Source: Nonomuraea sediminis (lineage in GTDB: Bacteria; Actinomycetota; Actinomycetes; Streptosporangiales; Streptosporangiaceae). Taken from it: a DNA stretch of 64,000 nucleotides. The notes beneath the pieces were generated by a model, which ran no database searches, had not been told where the DNA came from, and was given only the letters and a program-made list of their open reading frames with translations. The translations under genes and the position numbers were made by a program. The DNA lies in assembly GCF_018531495.1 (NCBI RefSeq), contig NZ_JAHDTI010000003.1, positions 682,001 through 746,000 of the forward strand, read 5' to 3'. Positions 43,044 to 49,883 of the stretch are shown here, one piece after another. Within the stretch, counting starts at the first letter, position 1, and each line of letters begins with the position of its first letter.

Positions 43044-45146
43044 ATGCAGGAGCTCCGCCTCGTCGCGGTGAGTGAGGACGGCACCTATCTCGTCCTGGCG
43101 ACTGCCGGACGGGGTACGCGGTTCACGCTCCCCGTGGACGACCGGCTCCGTGCTGCCGTCCGCGGCAACTTCTCCCGTCTCGGCCAGTACGAGATCGAAG
43201 TGGAGAGTCCGTTGCGCCCCAAGGAGATCCAGGCTCGCATTCGCGCCGGAGAGACCGCGGAAGAGATCGCCGCGACCGCGGGTATCCCGGTCGAGCGCGT
43301 CCGCTGGTTCGAGGGCCCCGTGCTCCAGGAACGGGAGTACGTCGCCCAGCAGGCGCAGCGCGTGGCCGTGCGCATGCCTGGTGAGTCCTCCCCAGGACCG
43401 ACGCTCGGCGAGCTGGTGGCCGAGCGGCTGACCAGGCGGGGCGTGCCCACCGACGAGATCGACTGGGACTCGGCCAAGCGCGACGACGGCCTGTGGCGGG
43501 TCAAGCTCGGCTACGTGTGGAACGGCAACACCAGGCACGCCGAGTGGCTGTTCGACCCGCGCCGCCGCCACGTGACGCCGCACGACGACGAGGCGATGCG
43601 CCTGTCGGCGGCCGACTTCGACCCCTCGCCGCCGGTCGAGGACAGCACGGTCACGCCGTTCACGCCCCGGCCGGGCAAGCTCCAGCCGGTGCCGCCGCTG
43701 ACCTCCGACCCGCGGCCCTTCCCCTCGGTCGTCCGCCAGGACCCCGTCATGCGGCACGAGCCTCCCGCCCGCGCGCCGGAGGCCGGGGAGGACCTGCGGC
43801 GTCCCGAGCCTCCCGCCCGCGAGACGGGTTACGCCCGTCCCGGCGAGCCTGTACGGCGGGCCACCCCGTCACCGTGGACGCCGGACTTCGGCGCCCGCGC
43901 CCCGGAGCGTCCCCGCGACACCCAGGCCTTCTACGCGCCCGTGTCCCCCACGCTCCCGCCCGAGCGGCCGATGACCCCCGAGCCCACTCCCGCACCCACC
44001 ACCTACGTGGAGCCCGAGGTGCCGGAGCCACTCCCACCGACCGCGGCGGACAAGGCACCTGAGCCCGCGCCCGCACCGGTCGCGGAGCCCCCGGCTGCCA
44101 AGGTCGCCGCGCCCGTGGCCGCACCCGAGCCCGTGGTCACACCCGTGGCCGCGCCCGAGCCCGTCGTCGCACCCGTGGCTACGCCTGAGCCCGTCGTCGC
44201 ACCCGTGGCCGCGCCCGAGCCCGTAGCTACGCCCGAGCCTGTGGTCGCACCCGTGGCCGTGCCTGAGCCCGTGGCTGCACCCGTGGTCGTGCCCGAGCCT
44301 GTGGTCACACCCGAGACCGTGGCCGCATCCGCGCCCGTGGTCGCGCCTGAGCCAGTGACTGCACCCGAGCCCGTGGCTGCGCCCGTGCCCGAGCCCGAGC
44401 CCGTGGTCACGCCCGCGTCCGCGCCCGTGGTCGCGCCCGTGGTCGCGCCCGAGCCCGTGGCTGCGCCCGTACCCGAGTCTGTGGCCGTCGCGGAGCCTGT
44501 CGCACAGGAGCCCGAGGACCCGGAGGTCCGGGAGCCCGTCGCGGCCGCCGAACCTGTCGCGACCGCCCAGCCCGAGGCCGCCCCGGCCGCGCCTGCATCC
44601 GCGGCTGTCGCTCCCGAGCCCGCTGCCCCCGCGCCCGCCGCCGGCCAGGCCGTGCCCGAACCCGCGGCTGTCGCTCCCGAGCCCGTCGCCGCTACCCCCG
44701 AACCGGTGGCCGCGCCGGAGCCCGTAGCGGCGCAAGCCGTACCGGAGCCTGTGGTGGAGGTCGTGGCAGAGGTCAAGCCCGAGCCCGCGCCAGAACCCGT
44801 GGCGGCGGCTCCCGAGCGTGAGGCCGAGCCCGTGGCCGACACCGCGCCGGAGCCCGTGGCGGCGCAAGCCGTACCGGAAGAGCCTGCCGTACCCGAGAAG
44901 GCCGCCGAGCCGGAGAAGGCCGCCGAGCCCGCGGCAGAGCGGCAGGACGCGGCCGGGAAGGGGAAGCCGGCGAAGAAGGTGCCGGCGGCCAGGCCGAGCA
45001 AGGAGGGCAAGGACGAGCCCCCCGTGCCGGTGCCGTCGCCGCCGCCCGCACCCGCGGCGCGTCAGGCGCGCAAGGGATCGCGGGGACGGCGTGCGTCGGT
45101 GCCCACCTGGGACGAGATCATGTTCGGGGCGCGGAAGTCGGACTGA
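43044..45146 (+). CDS. sepH: Septation protein SepH (DUF3071), with expanded linker
   Basis: A 700-residue homologue of SepH, which binds FtsZ and stimulates its assembly at actinobacterial division sites. The conserved N-terminal domain (MQELRLVAVSEDGTYLVL to about residue 190) includes the helix-turn-helix RPKEIQARIRAGETAEEIAA needed for FtsZ binding. The extreme C-terminus RRASVPTWDEIMFG is the conserved SepH tail motif. Between them is a very long low-complexity linker of Pro, Glu, Val and Ala. Typical SepH proteins are roughly 300-350 residues, so this is about twice the usual length. ATG 43044 has GAAGGGA upstream. Confidence 0.9.
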   Translation: MQELRLVAVSEDGTYLVLATAGRGTRFTLPVDDRLRAAVRGNFSRLGQYEIEVESPLRPKEIQARIRAGETAEEIAATAGIPVERVRWFEGPVLQEREYVAQQAQRVAVRMPGESSPGPTLGELVAERLTRRGVPTDEIDWDSAKRDDGLWRVKLGYVWNGNTRHAEWLFDPRRRHVTPHDDEAMRLSAADFDPSPPVEDSTVTPFTPRPGKLQPVPPLTSDPRPFPSVVRQDPVMRHEPPARAPEAGEDLRRPEPPARETGYARPGEPVRRATPSPWTPDFGARAPERPRDTQAFYAPVSPTLPPERPMTPEPTPAPTTYVEPEVPEPLPPTAADKAPEPAPAPVAEPPAAKVAAPVAAPEPVVTPVAAPEPVVAPVATPEPVVAPVAAPEPVATPEPVVAPVAVPEPVAAPVVVPEPVVTPETVAASAPVVAPEPVTAPEPVAAPVPEPEPVVTPASAPVVAPVVAPEPVAAPVPESVAVAEPVAQEPEDPEVREPVAAAEPVATAQPEAAPAAPASAAVAPEPAAPAPAAGQAVPEPAAVAPEPVAATPEPVAAPEPVAAQAVPEPVVEVVAEVKPEPAPEPVAAAPEREAEPVADTAPEPVAAQAVPEEPAVPEKAAEPEKAAEPAAERQDAAGKGKPAKKVPAARPSKEGKDEPPVPVPSPPPAPAARQARKGSRGRRASVPTWDEIMFGARKSD
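44080..44950 (+). repeat. Low-complexity coding repeats in sepH (APEPVVAPVA-type)
   Basis: About 290 codons encode degenerate repeats of A-P-E-P-V-V/A-A/T-P-V-A. At DNA level blocks such as GCGCCCGAGCCCGTCGTCGC recur many times, so copy number may vary between strains. The frame is kept throughout. Confidence 0.85.
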
Positions 45147-45147
45147 C

Positions 45148-46680
45148 TCACTCGGCCAGGAACGGCGCCAGCCATTCCGGCGTCACCTCGGCCGACAGCC
45201 CGAGCGCCTGCTCCCGCGAGACGTCGATCGCCTCGTAGCCGCCCTTGCCCGCGCCCACGCCCACGATGAGCGTGTACACCCCGGCGCGGCGCTGGAACCA
45301 CGTCTGGCGCAGCCGCCAGCCCACCACGGCCCTGCGCTCCACCACGGCTTGCGCGCGCCGGAACGAGCCGCTGCGGACCGACAGGCGCACGCCGTCGTAG
45401 CCGTGGCCGAGCGACCGGTAGCGGTCGAGCCCGATCGGCACGCCGGCGACCGCGAGCAGCAGCCCGGCGACCGTCAGGGCCCATCCCACCCCGTTCACCT
45501 GGGCGGCCGCGACGCCGGCCAGCGCGAGCAGCAGCCACGGGGCGACGGCGCGGAACAGCCGGCGGTTGCGGGCGATGGGCGGGTGCGGGCGCAGCGCCGC
45601 CCGGTAGGGGCCGATCGCGCCGGCGGTCACCTGTTCGGCGACCACCCGCGGGACGTCGGGCAGCAGCTGGCCGCGCGTCTCGGAGTCGCCGAGGCCGGTC
45701 ACGATGGCCCAGGCGCGGGCGACCTTGGCCCAGCGCTCCACCCAGCCCTCGACGAGCTCGTAGCCGCGGACGCGCCGCAGCTCGAGCGAGACGCTGCGCC
45801 GGGTCACCAGGCCGCGCTCGGCGACCAGGTAGCCCTCGCGCTCCCTCAGCGTGAAGCCCCAGTTGAAGATCGCGTACATGACGCCGCCGACGAACGGCAT
45901 CGCCACCACGAGCAGCACCGCCACGGCCAGCAGCAGGTACGGGTGCTCCCACAGCCACTCGCCCGCGCCGATCGCCGCGTCACGGCCGAACCCCAGGTCG
46001 TCGCCCCACTGGAAGGCCAGGCCGATGGCGCCACCGGCCAGCGCGAACGGGGTGAGCAGGTACGCCCCCGACAGCGGCCCGTAGAGCAGCCACCTCATCG
46101 GGATACGGAAGATCACCCTTTCCCCGGGTTCCTCCGCGGGCCCTGCCGCGGGCACGGCCCCCGCCCTGGTGCGGTGGGTGCGCAGGAGGACGGCCTTGAG
46201 CCGCTCGGCCTCCCGCAGGGTCACGCCGTCGAGCTCGCCCTCCTCGTCCTTGCCGCTCGCGCCCGTGTCGATCTTGAGTACGGCCAGGCCCAGCAGGCGG
46301 TGCATGGGCGGGGTCGACACGTCCACGCCGCGGATGCGTTCGAGCGGGATCGTCCTGATCGAACGGCTGACGAGCGACTGCTTGATCTCCAGCCGGTCGC
46401 CGGCGACCTGGTAGGTGAACGTCAGCCACCGGATCACGGCGAACACCACCGTGCCGACCACGCCGAGCGCGGCCCACACGTACGAGCGGACGGAGAAGCC
46501 GCCCACGAACAGCACACCCACCAGGGGCAGGAGCAGCGACGGCAGCATCCGCACCGGGTCGATCAGCAGCACCTTCGGGCTCAGCCGCATCGGCTCCGCG
46601 AAGGGCGCCCACCCCTGCGGCCCGGCGGGTGCGGGCGCTGTGCCGTACGGCGGGGCGTCGTTCGGGTCGGAGTGGGTCAC
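45148..46680 (-). CDS. Multi-PH-domain membrane protein (YdbT-like)
   Basis: A 510-residue membrane protein with bacterial PH (bPH_2) domains. Two early helices (LPSLLLPLVGVLFVGGF, YVWAALGVVGTVVFAVI) precede the first PH domain (TFTYQVAGDRLEIKQSLVSRSIRTIPLERIRGVDV). A second helical pair precedes WGFTLREREGYLVAERGLVTRR, and a third PH-like region (YDGVRLSVRSGSFRRAQAVV) ends the protein. It pairs with the upstream YdbS-like gene, whose stop it overlaps by 4 bp (GTGA). YdbST-type pairs in Bacillus protect against lantibiotic-like membrane agents; that function is not shown here. The stop lies 1 bp from the convergent sepH stop. Confidence 0.85.
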   Translation of the reverse strand: MTHSDPNDAPPYGTAPAPAGPQGWAPFAEPMRLSPKVLLIDPVRMLPSLLLPLVGVLFVGGFSVRSYVWAALGVVGTVVFAVIRWLTFTYQVAGDRLEIKQSLVSRSIRTIPLERIRGVDVSTPPMHRLLGLAVLKIDTGASGKDEEGELDGVTLREAERLKAVLLRTHRTRAGAVPAAGPAEEPGERVIFRIPMRWLLYGPLSGAYLLTPFALAGGAIGLAFQWGDDLGFGRDAAIGAGEWLWEHPYLLLAVAVLLVVAMPFVGGVMYAIFNWGFTLREREGYLVAERGLVTRRSVSLELRRVRGYELVEGWVERWAKVARAWAIVTGLGDSETRGQLLPDVPRVVAEQVTAGAIGPYRAALRPHPPIARNRRLFRAVAPWLLLALAGVAAAQVNGVGWALTVAGLLLAVAGVPIGLDRYRSLGHGYDGVRLSVRSGSFRRAQAVVERRAVVGWRLRQTWFQRRAGVYTLIVGVGAGKGGYEAIDVSREQALGLSAEVTPEWLAPFLAE

Positions 46681-47189
46681 GTGGCGTCGTCCCTGAGCTG
46701 TTCCGCGCGGTGGGCGAGCCGCTCGGCGAGCCCGGCCGCGACCTGGAAGTCCAGGCCCTTGATCGTGGAGGACCCGGCGTGCGAGGCGGTGCGGATCTCG
46801 AGCGTGGCCAGCCCGAGCGAGCGCTCCAGCCAGCCCTGCGCCTTGTCGACCGTCTGGATGCGGCTGACGGGCACGAACACCCATTCCCGCGTCAGGAACC
46901 CGGAGCGGGCGTACACCACGTCGCCGGACAGCTCCCAGCGGTGCACGGCGTAGCGGACGAACGGCTCGGCCACCAGGAACGGCGTCGCGAGCACGCCGAC
47001 GACCACAGGCAGCAGCCAGATGTTCGACGTCAGCCACTCCGGCAGCCACGACCAGTCGTCGGCCCAGGTGGCGAGCAGCAGCGATCCGCCCACCAGGAAC
47101 ACGAACGCGATCAACGATTCGAACAGCCAGAGCCTGACGGCCTTGGGCGAGACGCGGTGCGCCGGATCACGCAACGGGCCAGTTGACAT
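46677..47189 (-). CDS. PH-domain membrane protein (YdbS-like)
   Basis: A 170-residue protein with two N-terminal helices (LWLFESLIAFVFLVGGSLLLA and IWLLPVVVGVLATPFLVAEP), followed by one bPH_2 domain: YAVHRWELSGDVVYARSGFLTREWVFVPVSRIQTVD and IRTASHAGSSTIKGL. This is the smaller partner of the YdbS/YdbT pair and is coupled to the larger gene. ATG 47189 (MSTGPLRDPAHRVSP) is the family-like start; the frame upstream is open but unrelated. Confidence 0.87.
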   Translation of the reverse strand: MSTGPLRDPAHRVSPKAVRLWLFESLIAFVFLVGGSLLLATWADDWSWLPEWLTSNIWLLPVVVGVLATPFLVAEPFVRYAVHRWELSGDVVYARSGFLTREWVFVPVSRIQTVDKAQGWLERSLGLATLEIRTASHAGSSTIKGLDFQVAAGLAERLAHRAEQLRDDAT

Positions 47190-47538
47190 CACGTCACCAA
47201 GCTTAGGGCTCCGGCAAATACCAGATCCCCCCGCGAACCGCCCATCCGGGTCGGGTGGGCGAGTGTGACCGATTTTCGCGTCTTCATGTAGCACGAGTTG
47301 GCGTGCCCACTTCTCGGGCGGGGTGGGATGCGGCCTGCCGTACCTGATCTCCCGGATGGGGTGAAGCGGCAGGCCAACAGCGGTTATGTACCCCGTGATT
47401 CGGTCCTTCTGAGGTCATGCTTGTGTCCAAGCTCACCGCGCCGAGTCCGCGATTCCATCGGAATTCGGGTCGTATCCCGGCCACCGACCCTCGCGAAACG
47501 GTCGGCGCATCGCCGAGAGCCGCGTAGCATCATCCGGC
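47190..47538. other. Intergenic region between YdbS-like gene and PEBP lipoprotein gene
   Basis: These 349 bp hold the divergent promoters. One inverted repeat stands out: GGCCTGCCG (47332-47340) and CGGCAGGCC (47367-47375), perfect 9-bp arms with a 26-nt loop. TAGCAT at 47525-47530 is a possible -10 for the lipoprotein gene. I see no gene here. Confidence 0.5.
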
Positions 47539-48105
47539 ATGGGGCTGCGTTACACGGCAAGACGCGTGAGACGCGCCGCTGTCACTGTGACAGCGGTGGT
47601 CGCTGTGCTCACCCTGCCGGGTTGCGCGAACTTCATCGGAAGGTCCCAGGCGAAGGAGATAGCTCAGGTCAACGTCTCGAGCCCGGAGCTTCGCGAGGGC
47701 AAACCACTGCCCCGCGAGTACTCCTGCGGCGGCACCCAGGGCAGCCCGCCGCTGCGCTGGTCCAGCGAGCCGTTGCCGAACGCCAAGTCGATCGCGATCG
47801 TGGTCGACTCCCACACACCGCAGGAATCGGCCGTGAACTGGGTGATGTACAACATCCCCGCCACCACGACCGAGCTGGGTCCCAACGCCGCCGAGCACCC
47901 GCAGGGCGCCAGCCAGGCCAAGGGCACCAGTGGCAAAGCGGGCTACCAACCTCCCTGTGGCGACAAGGGCAGCTTCAGGTTCACCGTCTACGAGCTGAAC
48001 GGCATGGTCACGGTCGGCAAGGACGCGCTTCTCTCCGATGTGCTGAAGAAGATCGCGGACCAGACCATCGCGCGCGGCAGGCTCACGGCGGTCAACATCG
48101 AGTGA
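47539..48105 (+). CDS. YbhB/YbcL family (PEBP) Raf-kinase-inhibitor-like lipoprotein
   Basis: A 188-residue lipoprotein with signal sequence RAAVTVTAVVAVLTLPGC and lipidation at C29 (lipobox LPGC). The mature part is a phosphatidylethanolamine-binding protein fold: SPELREGKPLPREYSCGGTQ, SPPLRWSSEPLP, SIAIVVDSHTP, NWVMYNIPATTTELG and FTVYELN are the usual conserved blocks. Its ligand is unknown. A near-perfect 19-bp palindrome lies inside the signal-peptide codons at 47577-47595. It is monocistronic in appearance. Confidence 0.92.
   Translation: MGLRYTARRVRRAAVTVTAVVAVLTLPGCANFIGRSQAKEIAQVNVSSPELREGKPLPREYSCGGTQGSPPLRWSSEPLPNAKSIAIVVDSHTPQESAVNWVMYNIPATTTELGPNAAEHPQGASQAKGTSGKAGYQPPCGDKGSFRFTVYELNGMVTVGKDALLSDVLKKIADQTIARGRLTAVNIE
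47577..47595. promoter_or_regulatory. 19-bp palindrome inside the start of the PEBP gene
   Basis: CGCTGTCAC-T-GTGACAGCG has 9-bp perfect arms around one central base. It lies about 40 bp downstream of the start codon. It could be an intragenic operator or an mRNA hairpin over the signal-peptide codons. Confidence 0.45.
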
Positions 48106-48268
48106 GATGCCGAACACCGCAGGTAGTAGTGGTTACCAATTCTTCACTTAGGGTGTGACAACGCTCATAGTGGTCCGACACAATCAGATCCAATCGTTAG
48201 GCGTTGGTGATCAAAGGGGGCAGATCGCGTCGATGGCCGCGCGATCTCACCGGCGCCGTAAGGAGGCC

Positions 48269-48292
48269 ATGGCTTTGAGGGTGGTGCAATGA
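48269..48292 (+). CDS. Seven-codon mini-ORF coupled to the downstream gene
   Basis: ATG 48269 follows a perfect AAGGAGG (48260-48266) and encodes MALRVVQ, ending at TGA 48290-48292, which overlaps the ATG of the next gene (48289) as ATGA. No other ribosome-binding site serves the main gene, so its translation likely depends on termination of this mini-ORF. A plain leader with a misplaced annotation is excluded because the frame ends there. Confidence 0.6.
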   Translation: MALRVVQ

Positions 48293-49701
48293 TCGCGGTC
48301 GTAGTGAGCTTGGTCGCTGTCGTGCTCCTCGTGCTCGTCGTCGTGGCACTGGGCATGCGCTCCATGAACAAGAGGGAGAGCTCTCTTCCTCCCGAGCGGC
48401 TGAAGCAGATGGCCGAGAAAGAGGAGATGACCCACGCTCGGTCCACGGACGAGTTCGCCGCACACGAACCCCGTATGAACAACTTCAGCCCGGATTTCAG
48501 CCCCATCGACGAGGTGAAGGCCCCGAGACCGGTGCGCACGGGCCAGCGTGGCAGGCGTGGCGTAGACGAGTGGGGCAATCCGAGCTCGGACGACGAGGAC
48601 GAGGAGTTCTGGGCGAACATCCGCAGCGATGCGGAGCACGGCGGCTTCGGCGCCGGCGGCACGGTCGCGGCCCGCAAGGCGGCCCCGGCGCCCGCCGAGC
48701 GCGAGCGGGAACGGCCCGTGGCTGACCGGCCGAGAGAGAGGCGGCCGGTCACCGCAGACCCGAACGCGGCCACGGTTCAGGCTCCGCTCCCCCAGCGGAC
48801 TCCCCCGACGCCCGCCCCCGCGGCGGCCTCCGCCGGGCTGGCAGGACTGGTCGAGCCCGTGCAGCCGCGGTCCGCGCCGACGGCGGCCGACCTGGCGGAC
48901 CAGCGCACGGTGACGTTCTCCGCGCCGACCGGCGACGTGATGAGCATCCTGGGCGCCGGCGCGAAGCCGGTCCCGCCCACCCGTCCCGACCCGCTGACCT
49001 CCAGCGGCTCCTTCTCCAACACGAACGGCTCCGCCGGCGGGTCCTTCCCCGCCGCGAGCTCGAGCGGGTCCTTCCCGGCCGTGAACGGCTCCTCGAGCGG
49101 GTCGTTCCCCGCGGTGAGCCCCACCAGCAGCGGGTCCTTCCCGGCCACGCCGCCGAGCCCCATCCACGCCGCGCCGACCAGCGACCCGTTCCCCGCCTAC
49201 CCGAACGGCGCCGACCCGCTGGCCACCACGTGGACCGGCGGCAGCAGTCCCACCTCCGGCTCCTGGCCCGCGCGTGACGTCCTGGACGAGCCCGCCACGG
49301 GCCCCTCGGGTTCGTGGCCCGCGTTCGAGCCGGTCCAGCCGCAGAGCCGCTCCAGCTACGAGGTCCGCTCCGGCTGGGCGGTGGCCGACGACTCCGACCC
49401 GCTGACGGGCCCCTCGCCCGCCTCGGGCACCCCCACGGCGCCCAGCCGCGCCGTGTCGGGCTACGACGACGTGCTGTCGGGTCCCACGCAGGCCTCCCAG
49501 TCCTTCGCGTACGAGACGGGCGACTACGCCGCCCCCGCCGGCCCCGCCGCCTGGCCCGAGCCGCCCGCCTCCAACGGCAGCTGGCCGAGCTACGGCGAGA
49601 TGTACGGCACGCCGTCCGAGACGGCCGCCGCTCCCAATGGCAACCACGGCGGTCACCGCCGGGCTCCGGAGAAGCAGGACTACCCCGACTACTACCGCTG
49701 A
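48289..49701 (+). CDS. Single-pass membrane protein with GS-[F/W]-P repeats
   Basis: A 470-residue protein I cannot assign. It starts with one strong TM helix (VVVSLVAVVLLVLVVVALGM), then a charged region (NKRESSLPPERLKQMAEKEEM) and FSPDFSPIDEV. A long disordered part follows, with repeats SSGSFPAV, GGSFPAA, SGSWPAF, NGSWPSY (at least eight copies of GS-F/W-P between about residues 240 and 440). With no signal peptidase site and a positive-charged stretch right after the TM, the bulk is probably cytoplasmic. Homologues occur in related actinomycetes as uncharacterised proteins. Start ATG 48289 is coupled to the mini-ORF. Confidence 0.8.
   Translation: MIAVVVSLVAVVLLVLVVVALGMRSMNKRESSLPPERLKQMAEKEEMTHARSTDEFAAHEPRMNNFSPDFSPIDEVKAPRPVRTGQRGRRGVDEWGNPSSDDEDEEFWANIRSDAEHGGFGAGGTVAARKAAPAPAERERERPVADRPRERRPVTADPNAATVQAPLPQRTPPTPAPAAASAGLAGLVEPVQPRSAPTAADLADQRTVTFSAPTGDVMSILGAGAKPVPPTRPDPLTSSGSFSNTNGSAGGSFPAASSSGSFPAVNGSSSGSFPAVSPTSSGSFPATPPSPIHAAPTSDPFPAYPNGADPLATTWTGGSSPTSGSWPARDVLDEPATGPSGSWPAFEPVQPQSRSSYEVRSGWAVADDSDPLTGPSPASGTPTAPSRAVSGYDDVLSGPTQASQSFAYETGDYAAPAGPAAWPEPPASNGSWPSYGEMYGTPSETAAAPNGNHGGHRRAPEKQDYPDYYR
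49000..49340 (+). repeat. Coding repeats for GS-[F/W]-P units
   Basis: Short direct repeats such as AGCGGGTCCTTCCC (three copies between about 49070 and 49145) encode SGSFPA and variants. Copy number polymorphism is possible. Confidence 0.65.
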
Positions 49702-49716
49702 CCTACCACCCCTCAC

Positions 49717-49776
49717 GTGGGCGCGCCATCGACCGGGCGCGCCCACAGCCATGTCAGCCCCCGATCCCTCGGGGGC
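49717..49776 (+). terminator. Two consecutive terminator-like hairpins
   Basis: GTGGGCGCGCC (49717-49727) pairs with GGCGCGCCCAC (49736-49746), and GCCCCCGA (49757-49764) pairs with TCGGGGGC (49769-49776). Both follow the 48289-49701 gene by 15-75 bp. Confidence 0.75.
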
Positions 49777-49883
49777 GGCTGTGCCAAGAGTGATGGAAAA
49801 GTCACGGTGCGCCCATAATGATCTTGTAAAACACCTTGCGAACGGCATCTGAGCAGGTCAGCGGGGCAATAGAGTCTGGGCAC

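Noticed and set aside
44080..44950. Possible CRISPR or satellite repeat
   Set aside because: The repeats are in frame inside sepH and encode APEPVV-type units.
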